Positions 37,230 through 46,820 are shown, numbered from the stretch's first letter. The stretch is DNA of 64,000 nt from Pseudomonas hunanensis (GCF_013393325.1 NZ_QJRC01000076.1:57166-121165), one strand, 5' to 3'. The notes: generated by a model from the letters alone, not told the origin. Program-made: numbers and translations.

Positions 37230-38444
37230 TCACAGGCCGACACGGGCATTGGGCTGGTCGCCCAAGGCGTGCAGGCTGAAACTGCGGGCATAGCCGTAGG
37301 GGTCGCTGCCGTCCCAGCGGGTGCCGTCGATCAGCAGGCTGCTGCGCATCGGTAGCTCCAGGCAGGCGATGCCCAGGCTTTGCGCGGCCTCACTGTACAG
37401 CCGCAGCTGCTGGACCTGACGGGCCACGCCCAAGTAGTCGGGGTCTTCGCGCAGCAGCCCCCAGCGGCGGAACTGGGTCATGAACCACATGCCGTCGGAC
37501 AGGTAGGGCCAGTTGGCCCGACCCTGGTCGAACAGGCGCAGGGCGTGGGGGTCTTGCCAATGGTTGCCCAGGCCGTCCTGATAGTGGCCGAGCAGCCGCG
37601 GTTCTATGGTGTCCAGTGGGGTATCCAGATAGGCGCTGCCACTGAGCAGTTGCGCGGTGCTGCGGCGGTTTTCCGGGCTTTGCTCGATGAACCGGCTGGC
37701 CGCGAGGATCGCCTTGATCAGCGCGCGGGCACTGTTGGGGTATTGCTCGGCAAAGGCGCGCGCGCAGGCCAGGACCTTTTCCGGGTGATCCGGCCAGATC
37801 GACTGGCTGGTGGCCAAGGTGAAGCCTTGGCCCTTGGCCACAGCGTCGGCGGCCCACGGTTCACCCGCGCAGAAACCGTCAATGCGCCCGGCCTGGATGT
37901 GTGCAGCCATCTGCGCCGGTGGCACCACTACGCTGTCGACGTCGCGCAGTGGGTGGATACCTTGGCTGGCCAGCCAGTAATACAGCCACATGGCATGGGT
38001 GCCGGTGGGGAAGGTCTGGGCGAATGTCAGGCGTGCGCCATGCTGGTGCACCAGGCGCGCCAGCGCTTCAGGGTTGGTCACACCCTTGCGCTGCTGGGCC
38101 GGCGACAGGTTGATGGCCTGGGCGTTCTGGTTCAGCCCCATGAGCACGGCCATATCGTAGGCGGGCACGCCACCGATGCCCAGGTGTACGGCGTAGACCA
38201 GGCCATACAGGCAATGCGCGGCGTCCAGTTCGCCGCTGACCAGCTTGTCGCGTAACCCGGCCCACGAGCCCTGGCGCTTGAGATTGAGAGTAAGGCCGTG
38301 CTGCTGGGCGAAGCCCTGGGTGGCGGCGACCACTACCGACGCGCAGTCGGTCAGGGCCATGTAACCGATGTTCAGGCTGGGCTTTTCTGGCGCGTCGCTG
38401 CCGTTGACCCAGGCCAGGGGCGTTGCTCGGGGTGCGGTGTTCAC
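37230..38444 (-). CDS. nasS: NasS, nitrate-sensing NrtA-like protein
   Basis: A 404-residue protein of the NrtA/CmpA periplasmic-binding family, but without a signal peptide, as expected of the cytoplasmic sensor NasS. Recognisable blocks are [43 protein letters not shown] and the WPDHPEKVL segment. It binds nitrate or nitrite and then releases NasT. I choose GTG 38444 because GAGGA lies at good spacing and the upstream in-frame ATG at 38495 lies inside a sigma-54 promoter (38486-38501). Confidence 0.93.
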   Translation of the reverse strand: MNTAPRATPLAWVNGSDAPEKPSLNIGYMALTDCASVVVAATQGFAQQHGLTLNLKRQGSWAGLRDKLVSGELDAAHCLYGLVYAVHLGIGGVPAYDMAVLMGLNQNAQAINLSPAQQRKGVTNPEALARLVHQHGARLTFAQTFPTGTHAMWLYYWLASQGIHPLRDVDSVVVPPAQMAAHIQAGRIDGFCAGEPWAADAVAKGQGFTLATSQSIWPDHPEKVLACARAFAEQYPNSARALIKAILAASRFIEQSPENRRSTAQLLSGSAYLDTPLDTIEPRLLGHYQDGLGNHWQDPHALRLFDQGRANWPYLSDGMWFMTQFRRWGLLREDPDYLGVARQVQQLRLYSEAAQSLGIACLELPMRSSLLIDGTRWDGSDPYGYARSFSLHALGDQPNARVGL

Positions 38445-38485
38445 AAGGGTCCTCGCCAGTACTGATAAGGCTGTGGGTGGATTGG

Positions 38486-38501
38486 TGCAACCCATGTGCC
38501 A
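38486..38501 (-). promoter_or_regulatory. Sigma-54 (-24/-12) promoter of nasST
   Basis: TGGCACATGGGTTGCA on the minus strand is a near-perfect RpoN promoter (TGGCAC-N5-TTGCA), with GG and GC 10 bp apart. The expected start is near 38475, about 30 bases before the nasS GTG. An NtrC enhancer was not found by eye in the nearby upstream sequence. Confidence 0.88.
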
Positions 38502-38542
38502 AGCGCTCCCACGATTTGCTGTCCTGCCAGGCCCGTGCTGGC

Positions 38543-38548
38543 TATAAT
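38543..38548 (+). promoter_or_regulatory. Probable -10 element of pyrD
   Basis: A consensus TATAAT lies 33 bases before the pyrD start, in the divergent nasS-pyrD region. No good -35 element at 16-18 bp is visible; TTGCTG lies 21 bp away. Confidence 0.45.
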
Positions 38549-38581
38549 CGCACCCTCACTCACCCTGAGCCTTGCCCGCCC

Positions 38582-39607
38582 ATGTATACCCTGGCCCGCC
38601 AGCTGCTGTTCAAGCTTTCCCCGGAAACTTCCCACGACTTGTCCCTGGACCTGATCGGCGCCGGTGGCCGTCTCGGCCTCAACGGCATGCTGTGCAAGCA
38701 ACCGGCGGCATTGCCGGTTTCGGTCATGGGCTTGAACTTCGCCAACCCGGTTGGCCTGGCGGCTGGCCTGGACAAGAACGGTGCGGCCATCGACGGTTTC
38801 GCCCAACTGGGTTTCGGGTTTGTCGAAATTGGCACTGTCACCCCGCGTCCGCAGCCGGGCAACCCTAAGCCGCGGCTGTTCCGTTTGCCGGAAGCCACGG
38901 CCATCATCAACCGCATGGGCTTCAACAACCTGGGCGTTGATCACCTGCTAGAGCGGGTACGTGCCGCGCGCTACAACGGGGTGCTGGGCATCAACATCGG
39001 CAAGAACTTCGACACGCCAGTCGAGCGTGCCGTCGATGACTACCTGATCTGCCTCGACAAGGTGTACACGGCTGCCAGCTACATTACGGTCAATGTCAGT
39101 TCGCCAAACACTCCGGGCCTGCGCAGCCTGCAGTTTGGCGATTCGCTCAAGCAGTTGCTCGATGCCTTGGCCGAGCGCCGCGAGCAACTGGCCGTCACCC
39201 ATGGCAAGCGTGTACCACTGGCAATCAAGATTGCCCCGGACATGAGTGATGAAGAAACCGCGCTGGTGGCCGCTGCGCTGATGGCGTCGGGCATGGATGC
39301 GGTGATCGCCACCAACACCACGCTGGGCCGTGAAGGTGTCGAAGCGCTGCCGCATGGTGGCGAAGCGGGGGGGCTGTCGGGCGCGCCGGTGCTGGCGAAG
39401 AGTACCCACATCGTCAAGGTGCTGGCAGGCGAGTTGGGTGGCAAGTTGCCGATCATTGCCGCCGGTGGCATTACCGAAGGCCGCCATGCCGCCGAAAAAA
39501 TCGCTGCGGGGGCGAGCCTGGTGCAGATCTACTCGGGCTTCATTTACAAGGGGCCTGCGCTGATCCGCGAGGCGGTGGACGCTATCGCCGCCATGCCACG
39601 GGTATAA
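38582..39607 (+). CDS. pyrD: Dihydroorotate dehydrogenase (quinone), class 2
   Basis: A 341-residue membrane-associated FMN enzyme, the fourth step of pyrimidine synthesis, passing electrons to quinone. The N-terminal amphipathic helices ([22 protein letters not shown]) mark class 2. FMN and substrate motifs are [42 protein letters not shown] with the catalytic Ser, and the phosphate-binding IIAAGGI and [14 protein letters not shown] 38582 gives the family length; the ribosome site is weak. It is divergent from nasST and convergent with rmf. Confidence 0.96.
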   Translation: MYTLARQLLFKLSPETSHDLSLDLIGAGGRLGLNGMLCKQPAALPVSVMGLNFANPVGLAAGLDKNGAAIDGFAQLGFGFVEIGTVTPRPQPGNPKPRLFRLPEATAIINRMGFNNLGVDHLLERVRAARYNGVLGINIGKNFDTPVERAVDDYLICLDKVYTAASYITVNVSSPNTPGLRSLQFGDSLKQLLDALAERREQLAVTHGKRVPLAIKIAPDMSDEETALVAAALMASGMDAVIATNTTLGREGVEALPHGGEAGGLSGAPVLAKSTHIVKVLAGELGGKLPIIAAGGITEGRHAAEKIAAGASLVQIYSGFIYKGPALIREAVDAIAAMPRV

Positions 39608-39616
39608 TCGGCAGGC

Positions 39617-39642
39617 AAAAAAAGGGCCCCATCAAGGGGCCC
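39617..39642 (-). terminator. Terminator after rmf (minus strand)
   Basis: The stem GGGCCCC-ATCAA-GGGGCCC (39624-39642) is flanked by seven A on its left side (39617-39623), which become a U-run on the minus strand. It therefore terminates rmf. The pyrD transcript reads the stem without a T-run. Confidence 0.85.
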
Positions 39643-39703
39643 CTGGGCCTTCGCCCGCCGCCCGGATGGGGCGTGCATGGTAAATCGAATTCAGTGTCCT
39701 CGA

Positions 39704-39919
39704 TCAGCCAACGGCGTGATTTTCGTTGAGTCTATGGATGCCAGCGGTGCCAGTCATTCCGTCCCAGTTATCACCGCGACCTTCGCGCCAGCCGTTGATC
39801 CAGGCTTGGCGAACAGAAGGAAGATTGAACGGGCAAAGTTCGCGGGATTTGCCGGTGACCCCGTATTGGTAGCCACGTGAATATGCTCTTTCCAACGGAT
39901 CACGCTTAAGTCTTCTCAT
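39704..39919 (-). CDS. rmf: Ribosome modulation factor
   Basis: A 71-residue basic protein that dimerises 70S ribosomes to inactive 100S particles in stationary phase. The conserved RDPLERAYSRGYQYGVTGKSRELCP and the WINGWREGRGDNW block are typical. It ends with a C-terminal tail slightly longer than the enterobacterial form. The mRNA has a long GC-rich leader with two hairpins (39958-39990) upstream of the GAGGG ribosome site, hinting at post-transcriptional control. A clear terminator follows at 39617-39642. Confidence 0.95.
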   Translation of the reverse strand: MRRLKRDPLERAYSRGYQYGVTGKSRELCPFNLPSVRQAWINGWREGRGDNWDGMTGTAGIHRLNENHAVG

Positions 39920-40480
39920 AGGGTGTTGCCCTCACTTGTTGACTGTAATGTCCCGTCGGCCTCTCCGAGGCCGGGCAGAGTCTTTCTGCCGGTTTGCGCT
40001 CGCTGCCGGCGTGGCGAGCTGAAGGTGCCGCCTCGTTGCGATGCGGCCTAAGACCAGTTCTAACGAATGCGAGTCACGGTGTGAATGATCAATTTGTCAT
40101 AAGCACGTAACCTTTCTGAGGGTGAAAGGATAAGTAAATAAATGCGACTCAACCTTATTTGGCGTTGAGCCCGCTATGATCGGGGTTTGCCGATCAATGA
40201 CGTCATTTGGCCAGCGGTGCTCGCGGATGACAGAAATAATTTGAAATGCGACGAAGGGTCACATCTGCCCGGCAATCGCCAGAATTTCTCGTACTGCCTG
40301 ATGATCTAAGCTGTCTTTGCCACTTGGCCAAGCGTGGCTCGGTCAGGCGGCCCGGCCTTTCGCGGCACGCTTTCGTGCCAAAAAGGGTCACCCGCACGTC
40401 TGCTGGAAAGGCGTGCGGGCAAACATCGCGGGGCGATGCGTTGCCTCGTCAGTCAAATAGCCCAAGGCTCTGGAATACTC
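39920..40480. other. Long intergenic region between rmf and rlmL
   Basis: 561 bases without a convincing gene; the short frames here have no family resemblance. It holds the rmf leader hairpins on its left side. On the right are two small hairpins before rlmL: GGCACG-CTTT-CGTGCC (40364-40379) and CCCGCACG/CGTGCGGG (40391-40419). The AT-rich stretch 40080-40200 probably carries the rmf promoter, but I cannot fix its elements. I see nothing else. Confidence 0.6.
39958..39990 (-). promoter_or_regulatory. Two consecutive hairpins in the rmf leader
   Basis: In the rmf transcript, GGCAGA-AAGAC-UCUGCC (39990-39974) is followed one base later by GGCCUC-GGA-GAGGCC (39972-39958), ending 38 bases before the start codon. 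The second exposes GGA in its loop, the core of an RsmA/CsrA site, and a further GGGA follows (CGACGGGACAU). The regulatory role is inferred. Confidence 0.5.
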
Positions 40481-42673
40481 ATGTCGGACCGTTTCGAACT
40501 TTATCTCACCTGCCCTAAAGGCCTTGAAGGCCTGCTTGCCGAAGAGGCCAAGGGCCTTGGCCTTGAAGAGGTGCGCGAGCACACCTCGGCCATTCGCGGC
40601 GCCGCCGACATGGAAACCGCCTACCGCCTGTGCGTATGGTCTCGCCTGGCCAACCGGGTACTGTTGGTACTCAAGCGCTTCAGCATGAAGAACGCCGATG
40701 ACCTTTACGATGGCGTCAATGCCGTCGACTGGGCCGACCACCTGGCAGCTGACGGCACGCTGGCGGTTGAATTCAGCGGCCATGGCTCGGGCATCGACAA
40801 CACCCACTTCGGTGCGCTGAAGGTCAAGGATGCGATCGTCGACAAGCTGCGCAATCGCGAGGGCCTGCGCCCGTCGGTGGAAAAGATCGACCCGGACGTG
40901 CGCGTGCACCTGCGCCTGGACCGCGGCGAGGCCATCCTCTCCCTCGACCTGTCCGGCCACAGCCTGCACCAGCGTGGCTACCGCCTGCAGCAGGGCGCCG
41001 CGCCATTGAAAGAAAACCTGGCGGCAGCGGTGTTGATCCGTTCCGGCTGGCCGCGCATTGCCGCCGAAGGCGGCGCACTGGCCGACCCAATGTGCGGCGT
41101 GGGTACCTTCCTGGTCGAGGCGGCGATGATCGCTGCCGACATCGCCCCCAACCTCAAACGTGAACGCTGGGGCTTCAGTGCCTGGCTCGGCCACGTGCCG
41201 GCGTTGTGGCGCAAGGTGCATGACGAAGCGCAGGCCCGCGCGCAGGCTGGCCTCGCCAAGCCACCGCTCTGGATCCGTGGCTACGAGGCCGACCCGCGGC
41301 TGATCCAGCCGGGCCGCAACAACGTCGAGCGTGCCGGCCTGGGCGACTGGGTGAAGATCTACCAGGGCGAAGTCAGCACGTTCGAGCCACGCCCGGACCA
41401 GAACCAGAAAGGCCTGGTCATCAGTAACCCGCCCTACGGCGAGCGTCTGGGTGACGAGGCCAGCCTGCTGTACCTCTACCAGAACCTCGGCGAGCGCCTG
41501 CGCCAGGCTTGCATGGGCTGGGAGGCGGCGGTGTTCACCGGCGCACCGCAGCTGGGCAAGCGCATGGGTATTCGCAGCCACAAGCAATACGCGTTCTGGA
41601 ACGGCGCCTTGCCGTGCAAGCTGTTGCTGTTCAAGGTCCAGCCTGACCAGTTCGTCACTGGCGAACGCCGTGAGGCGCAGCCTGAAGGCACCGAAGTCCG
41701 CCAGCAGGCCCCGCAGGCCAGCGAGCCGGCGCGGCTGTCGGAAGGGGCGCAGATGTTTGCCAATCGCCTGCAGAAAAACCTCAAGCAACTGGGCAAGTGG
41801 GCCCGTCGCGAGCAGATCGACTGCTACCGCCTGTACGATGCCGACATGCCCGAATATGCCCTGGCGGTCGACCTGTACCAGGACTGGGTCCATGTGCAGG
41901 AGTACGCTGCGCCACGTTCGATCGACCCGGACAAGGCCCAGGCCCGCCTGCTCGATGCGCTGGCGGCTATCCCGCAGGCGCTGGGCATTTCGCCGCAACG
42001 TGTGGTGCTCAAACGACGCGAGCGCCAGAGCGGCACGCGCCAGTATGAGCGCCAGGCGACCGAGGGCCGTTTCCAGGAGGTCAACGAAGGTGGCGTCAAG
42101 TTGCTGGTCAACCTTACCGACTACCTCGATACAGGGCTGTTCCTCGACCACCGCCCGATGCGCATGCGCATTCAGCGCGAAGCGGCCGGCAAGCGCTTCC
42201 TCAACTTGTTCTGCTACACCGCCACGGCCACCGTGCATGCGGCCAAGGGCGGTGCGCGCAGCACCACCAGTGTCGACTTGTCGAAAACCTACCTGGACTG
42301 GGCACGGCGCAACCTGGCGCTCAATGGCTACTCCGAGCGCAACCGCCTTGAGCAGAGCGATGTGATGGCCTGGCTGGAAGGCAACCGCGACAGCTACGAC
42401 CTGATCTTCATCGACCCGCCAACCTTCTCCAACTCCAAACGCATGGAAGGCGTGTTCGACGTGCAGCGTGACCATGTGCAACTGCTGGACCTGGCCATGG
42501 CCCGCCTGGCACCGGGCGGCGTGCTGTATTTCTCCAACAACTTCCGCAAGTTCCAGTTGGACGAGCATCTGATGGCACGTTATGCCGTGGAGGAAATCAC
42601 CGCCCAGACGCTGGACCCGGACTTTGCCCGTAACAACCGGATTCACCGCGCCTGGCGCCTGCAATTGCGTTGA
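40481..42673 (+). CDS. rlmL: Bifunctional 23S rRNA methyltransferase RlmKL
   Basis: A 730-residue fusion of RlmL (m2G2445) and RlmK (m7G2069), acting on 23S rRNA before or during 50S assembly. The N-terminus (MSDRFELYLTCPKGLEGLLAEE) leads into a THUMP domain (about residues 45-155). The RlmL Rossmann domain has ADPMCGVGTFLVEAA and NPPYGERL. The RlmK half (from about residue 450) has FLNLFCYTATATVHAAKGGA and FIDPPTFSNSKRM. ATG 40481 matches the family start; the frame is open upstream to 40334 without family sequence. It stands alone after a long leader. Confidence 0.96.
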   Translation: MSDRFELYLTCPKGLEGLLAEEAKGLGLEEVREHTSAIRGAADMETAYRLCVWSRLANRVLLVLKRFSMKNADDLYDGVNAVDWADHLAADGTLAVEFSGHGSGIDNTHFGALKVKDAIVDKLRNREGLRPSVEKIDPDVRVHLRLDRGEAILSLDLSGHSLHQRGYRLQQGAAPLKENLAAAVLIRSGWPRIAAEGGALADPMCGVGTFLVEAAMIAADIAPNLKRERWGFSAWLGHVPALWRKVHDEAQARAQAGLAKPPLWIRGYEADPRLIQPGRNNVERAGLGDWVKIYQGEVSTFEPRPDQNQKGLVISNPPYGERLGDEASLLYLYQNLGERLRQACMGWEAAVFTGAPQLGKRMGIRSHKQYAFWNGALPCKLLLFKVQPDQFVTGERREAQPEGTEVRQQAPQASEPARLSEGAQMFANRLQKNLKQLGKWARREQIDCYRLYDADMPEYALAVDLYQDWVHVQEYAAPRSIDPDKAQARLLDALAAIPQALGISPQRVVLKRRERQSGTRQYERQATEGRFQEVNEGGVKLLVNLTDYLDTGLFLDHRPMRMRIQREAAGKRFLNLFCYTATATVHAAKGGARSTTSVDLSKTYLDWARRNLALNGYSERNRLEQSDVMAWLEGNRDSYDLIFIDPPTFSNSKRMEGVFDVQRDHVQLLDLAMARLAPGGVLYFSNNFRKFQLDEHLMARYAVEEITAQTLDPDFARNNRIHRAWRLQLR

Positions 42674-42767
42674 GCCGACGAGGTACATTGCGCGGCTAAT
42701 GGCCAATAGCTATAACTGAGGGCAGGGCAAGATAATCCGCAGGACGCTGACGTGACGAGATGGGTGT

Positions 42768-45158
42768 ATGTCAAAGTATGGCGTGCGTGCGCGGTTGCTT
42801 GGCCTGTGCACAGAGGCGGTGTCCGCCTGGGCGGTGGCACTGGTGGCCTTGGTGGCGGGCGGCCTGTTGACGGCCGCCCTGGCGCTTGCCGCGCAGACGT
42901 TCTACAAGCAGCAGTTGCGCCAGCGTTTCGAGTTGCTGGCCAGCGAACGCTCCAGCCGCATTGCCGAGCGCTTCGATGAACAAGAACAACGCCTGGACGG
43001 CCTGCGGCGTTTCTTCAGTTTTTCCAACGAAGTTACCCCGCACGAATTTGACGGTTACGCCCGGCCTTTGCTGCAGCGCACCCTGGCCTACGCTTGGGCA
43101 CCACGCGTCGAAGCCGCGCAGCGCGCCGAGTTCGAGCGCCACGCCAGTGAGCACTCGGGCCCAGGCTATGTGATCCGAGACCAGGACGCACAAGGCCAGT
43201 GGCGCCCCGCGCCGCCGCGCGACCATTACTTTCCGGTGCTGTATACCCAATCCGGTGAAATGCCGGGGCTGCCCTATGGGCTGGACCTTGCCGGACAGGG
43301 GGCACCCCAGGCAGCACTGGCGCGGGCGCTCGGGCCTGGCAGCATGGCCGTGTCCGAACCCTTGGCCCTGTACGATATCCCTTCGTACGCGCGCGGCCTG
43401 CTGATGGTGGCGCCGGTGTTTTCCGATGCCAACCCCCACGGCGCGGCAGCAGGTTATGTGATGGCCTTGCTGAGCATGCGCGAGCTGGTCAGCGACGCTC
43501 GACCGGTAGCGGCCGATGACAACCTGGTCGTGCGCATCATCGACCCGTCTGGGTTGCAAGGCCCCGAAGTGATGTTCGATTCGCAGAACCCGGTCGCCTC
43601 CCTGGCGCTGGCCAGCAACCAGGTGCTGCACCTGGCCGATCACCATTTCCAGCTGAGCATTTTGCCGAGCCAGGCGTTCGTGCAGGCCAACCGTTCCTCG
43701 GCGGTGCTGGCGGTGAGTTTGTTGGGCGGGTTGTTGAGCCTGCTGCTCAGCGTGCTGCTCTATAGCCTGTTCAGCCAGCGTCAGCGCGCCCTGGCCTTGG
43801 TCGAGCAGCGAACTGCCGAGTTGCAGGTCAGCGAGCAGTCGTTGCGCGGCACCCACAACCAGCTGCGCAGTGTGCTGGATGCCGCAACCCAGGTGGCGAT
43901 CATCGCCACCAACCTCAAGGGGATTATCAGCACCTTCAATGCCGGTGCTGAACGCATGCTCGGTTACCCGGCCAGCGAAGCGATCGGGCAGTTGCGCCTT
44001 GAGGATTTGGTGCTGCCCGAGGAGCTGAACCTGCGTGCCCATGCGTTGAGCTTGCGCTTTGGTCGCCCGATTGCTGGCGGCCAGGCAATGTTCGCCGAAA
44101 CGGTGCAGGAGCACGGCGCAGAGCCCGGTGAGTGGACCTTGCTACGTGCCGATGGCAGCCAGCTGTTGGCCAACATGCTGGTTACCGCCATGCTCGACGA
44201 GCAGGGTTTGTGGGTTGGCTACCTGGCCATCTGTATTGATGTCACCGAGCGGCGTCGGGTGCATGAGGCGCTGGCGGCGCGTGACCGGTTGCTGGAAAAG
44301 CTCAGCGCCGAGGTGCCAGGCGGCATCTACCAATACCGCCTGGATGCCAACGGCCATTCGTGCTTCCCGTATGCCAGCATGGGCCTGTATGACATCTACG
44401 AGGTTGATCTGCAGCAGTTGCGCGAGGATGCCACGGTGGTGTTCGAGCGCATCCACCCCGATGACCTGGAGCGTGTGCGCCGTTCGGTGCGCTACTCGGC
44501 CGAACACCTGTCACCCTGGCGCGAGGAGTATCGGGTCTGCCTGCCTCGGGCCGGATTGCGCTGGGTGCGTGGTGAGGCGACGCCGGAAGTGGGTGAGCAG
44601 GGCTGTACCTTGTGGCATGGCTACCTGACGGACATTTCCGACCTCAAGGGTGTGGAAGAAGAGCTGCGGGCGCTGTCGGTTACCGATTCGCTGACCGGCA
44701 TCCACAACCGCCGTTACTTTCAGGAGCGGCTCAAGGTCGAACTGGAGCGGGCCCAGCGCGATGGCCTGGCGCTGGCGGTGATCATGCTCGACATCGATCA
44801 CTTCAAGCGCATCAACGACCGTTTCGGCCATGCGGTCGGCGATCGGGTGTTGCGTAGCCTGTGCCAGCGCATCGGCCAACGTTTGCGGCGTACCGATGTG
44901 TTCTGCCGCTTGGGCGGGGAGGAATTCATGGTGCTGTGCCCGGGCAGCGATGCCGAGCAGGCGCGGCTGCTGGCGCTCGAGCTGTGGCAAGGCGTACGCA
45001 ATATGCCGGTGGAGGGCGTGGGCAGGGTAACCGCGAGTTTTGGGGTGGCGGGATGGCGACCAGAGGAGGGTGCCGATGCCTTGCTGTTGCGTGCCGATGC
45101 AGGGGTGTATGCGGCCAAGCAGGCCGGGCGGGACCGGGTGGAAGGGGAGTCGGCCTGA
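42768..45158 (+). CDS. CHASE-PAS-PAS-GGDEF diguanylate cyclase
   Basis: A 796-residue membrane signalling protein. TM1 lies at residues 20-42, a periplasmic CHASE domain at about 65-300 (FFSFSNEVTPHEFDGY, AYAWAPRV), TM2 at about 315-335. Cytoplasmic PAS domains follow at about 365-490 and 505-625, with a GGDEF domain at 630-796. The active site is GGEEF and so competent, preceded at five residues by RRTD, the product-inhibition I-site. The reaction is 2 GTP to cyclic di-GMP, which promotes attachment and biofilm. CHASE and PAS suggest an external ligand combined with an internal redox or small-molecule input. ATG 42768 has no strong ribosome site. There is no EAL domain. Confidence 0.92.
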   Translation: MSKYGVRARLLGLCTEAVSAWAVALVALVAGGLLTAALALAAQTFYKQQLRQRFELLASERSSRIAERFDEQEQRLDGLRRFFSFSNEVTPHEFDGYARPLLQRTLAYAWAPRVEAAQRAEFERHASEHSGPGYVIRDQDAQGQWRPAPPRDHYFPVLYTQSGEMPGLPYGLDLAGQGAPQAALARALGPGSMAVSEPLALYDIPSYARGLLMVAPVFSDANPHGAAAGYVMALLSMRELVSDARPVAADDNLVVRIIDPSGLQGPEVMFDSQNPVASLALASNQVLHLADHHFQLSILPSQAFVQANRSSAVLAVSLLGGLLSLLLSVLLYSLFSQRQRALALVEQRTAELQVSEQSLRGTHNQLRSVLDAATQVAIIATNLKGIISTFNAGAERMLGYPASEAIGQLRLEDLVLPEELNLRAHALSLRFGRPIAGGQAMFAETVQEHGAEPGEWTLLRADGSQLLANMLVTAMLDEQGLWVGYLAICIDVTERRRVHEALAARDRLLEKLSAEVPGGIYQYRLDANGHSCFPYASMGLYDIYEVDLQQLREDATVVFERIHPDDLERVRRSVRYSAEHLSPWREEYRVCLPRAGLRWVRGEATPEVGEQGCTLWHGYLTDISDLKGVEEELRALSVTDSLTGIHNRRYFQERLKVELERAQRDGLALAVIMLDIDHFKRINDRFGHAVGDRVLRSLCQRIGQRLRRTDVFCRLGGEEFMVLCPGSDAEQARLLALELWQGVRNMPVEGVGRVTASFGVAGWRPEEGADALLLRADAGVYAAKQAGRDRVEGESA

Positions 45159-45177
45159 TAGCTGTTAGGTGTCAATG

Positions 45178-45213
45178 CCGGCCCTTTCGCGGCTATAGCC
45201 GCGAAAGGGCCGG
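45178..45213. repeat. Perfect 36-bp REP palindrome
   Basis: CCGGCCCTTTCGCGGCTA (45178-45195) is the exact reverse complement of 45196-45213. It lies between the convergent cyclase and dacB genes, 19 bases after the first stop. It belongs to the P. putida REP family and may act as a bidirectional transcription barrier, though it lacks a T-run. Confidence 0.88.
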
Positions 45214-45227
45214 TACCGACCAACCCA

Positions 45228-46685
45228 TCAGTTGGCCGCTGTGCTGCCAGCCAGCTTCGGCTGGCGATACAGGTCCAGCAACACCTGGTCCAGCACCTGC
45301 GAGGCGCCCCACGGTTTTGGGTCGTTGAGGATCGCCGCCACCGCCCAGGTATGGCCGTTGCTGTCGCGGCTGAAACCGGCAATCGCCCGTACGGTGTTCA
45401 GCGTACCGGTCTTGATGTGCCCTTCACCGGTCATGGCGGTGCGCTTCAAGCGCTTGCGCATGGTGCCGTCCATGCCCACCAGCGGCATCGAGCTCATGAA
45501 CTCGGCAGCGTAAGGGCTCTTCCAGGCAGCCTGCAGCATGGCAGCCATTTCCCGGGTACTGACCCGTTCGGCACGCGACAGGCCAGAGCCGTTTTCCATT
45601 ACCAGGTGCGGCGCGGTAATACCCTTTTTGGCCAGCCATTGGCGCACCACGCGCTGGGCGGCGCGGGCGTCGTCGCCATCGGCATCGGTGCGGAACTGCG
45701 CGCCAAGGCTCAGGAACAGCTGCTGGGCCATGGTGTTGTTGCTGTATTTGTTGATGTCGCGGATCACCTCCACCAGGTCTGGCGAGAAGGCGCGGGCCAG
45801 CAAGCGAGCGCTTTTGGGAACATTCTCGATGCGGTCGCCACCCTGAATGCTGCCACCCAGTTCGTTCCAGATCGCGCGCACGGCACCGGCGGCGTAAGTC
45901 GGGTGGTCGAGCAGCGAAAGGTAAGTCTGCGAGTTGCAGCCGTCACCCAACTGGCCGCTGACCGTCACGCTGATGCCGTCGGCCTGGGGCACCGGGTTGT
46001 AGCGCACATCACCGGTGCACTGTTTCGATGCCACGGCCTTGACCTGGTTGTCGATACGGATGCTGGCAATCGGTGGTTCCACTGCGATGGTAACTTTGCC
46101 GCCGTCGTTACGGGCGACGAAGCGCAGGGCCTTGAGGTTGACCAGCAGCGAGTCGGGCTTGACCAGGAACGGCTTGTTTTCATCCCCGCCGTCGTCGTTG
46201 AACTGCGGCAGGTTGGGCTGCACGAAGTGGCTGCGGTCCAGCACCAGGTCACCGGTGACGGTGCGCACGCCATTGGCGCGCAGGTCACGCATCAGCAACC
46301 ACAGCTTTTCCATGTTCAGTTTGGGGTCCCCGCCACCTTTGAGGTACAGGTTACCGTTGAGCACCCCGTTGCTCAGGGTGCCGTCCGTATAGAACTCGGT
46401 TTTCCACTGAAAGGTCGGGCCCAGCAGCTCGAGGGCGGCGTAAGTGGTGACCAGTTTCATGGTCGAGGCCGGGTTCACCGAAACATCGGCATTGAACACG
46501 GTCGGGGTTCCGGGGCCGTCCAGCGGCAGCATCACCAGCGACAGCGCAGTGTCCTGCAGCTTGTTGGCCTTGAGTGCCTGCTGCACTTTGGCAGGCAGGG
46601 TGGTATTGACGGCGGCGGCGTGGCTGGGCAAGGCAATTGGCAACAGCAAGCCGGCGAGAAAGAGGGGACGAAGCGTTTTGATCAT
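45228..46685 (-). CDS. dacB: D-alanyl-D-alanine carboxypeptidase/endopeptidase (PBP4)
   Basis: A 485-residue periplasmic class-C penicillin-binding protein (peptidase S13) that trims peptidoglycan peptides and cuts cross-links. A signal peptide (MIKTLRPLFLAGLLLPIALPSHAAA) is followed by the three active-site motifs: SxxK as STMK (near residue 75), SxN as SNN (KYSNNTMAQ) and KTG as HIKTGTL. The large inserted domain between the first two motifs is typical of PBP4. I start at ATG 46685, where the signal peptide begins. In pseudomonads, loss of PBP4 induces AmpC through AmpR. It is flanked by a REP palindrome and the yggL terminator. Confidence 0.95.
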   Translation of the reverse strand: MIKTLRPLFLAGLLLPIALPSHAAAVNTTLPAKVQQALKANKLQDTALSLVMLPLDGPGTPTVFNADVSVNPASTMKLVTTYAALELLGPTFQWKTEFYTDGTLSNGVLNGNLYLKGGGDPKLNMEKLWLLMRDLRANGVRTVTGDLVLDRSHFVQPNLPQFNDDGGDENKPFLVKPDSLLVNLKALRFVARNDGGKVTIAVEPPIASIRIDNQVKAVASKQCTGDVRYNPVPQADGISVTVSGQLGDGCNSQTYLSLLDHPTYAAGAVRAIWNELGGSIQGGDRIENVPKSARLLARAFSPDLVEVIRDINKYSNNTMAQQLFLSLGAQFRTDADGDDARAAQRVVRQWLAKKGITAPHLVMENGSGLSRAERVSTREMAAMLQAAWKSPYAAEFMSSMPLVGMDGTMRKRLKRTAMTGEGHIKTGTLNTVRAIAGFSRDSNGHTWAVAAILNDPKPWGASQVLDQVLLDLYRQPKLAGSTAAN

Positions 46686-46820
46686 AGTGAGTAAATACCC
46701 TGCGGCGAGGGAAAAGGGCTTTGGGGCTGTAAGAGATGATGGCCCCACGACGTAAAGAATACGCATTATGCCCCAAGCGCAGCGTCGATGCGCCACGTTC
46801 GACGGAAAAGCATCGCCAAT

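Noticed and set aside
40364..40419. Hairpins before rlmL as a terminator
   Set aside because: The first is followed by A rather than T, and the second has a 13-base loop and no T-run.
40203..40518. Short reading frames on both strands between rmf and rlmL
   Set aside because: Arginine- and serine-rich translations with no family sequence; the region has lower GC and lacks codon bias.
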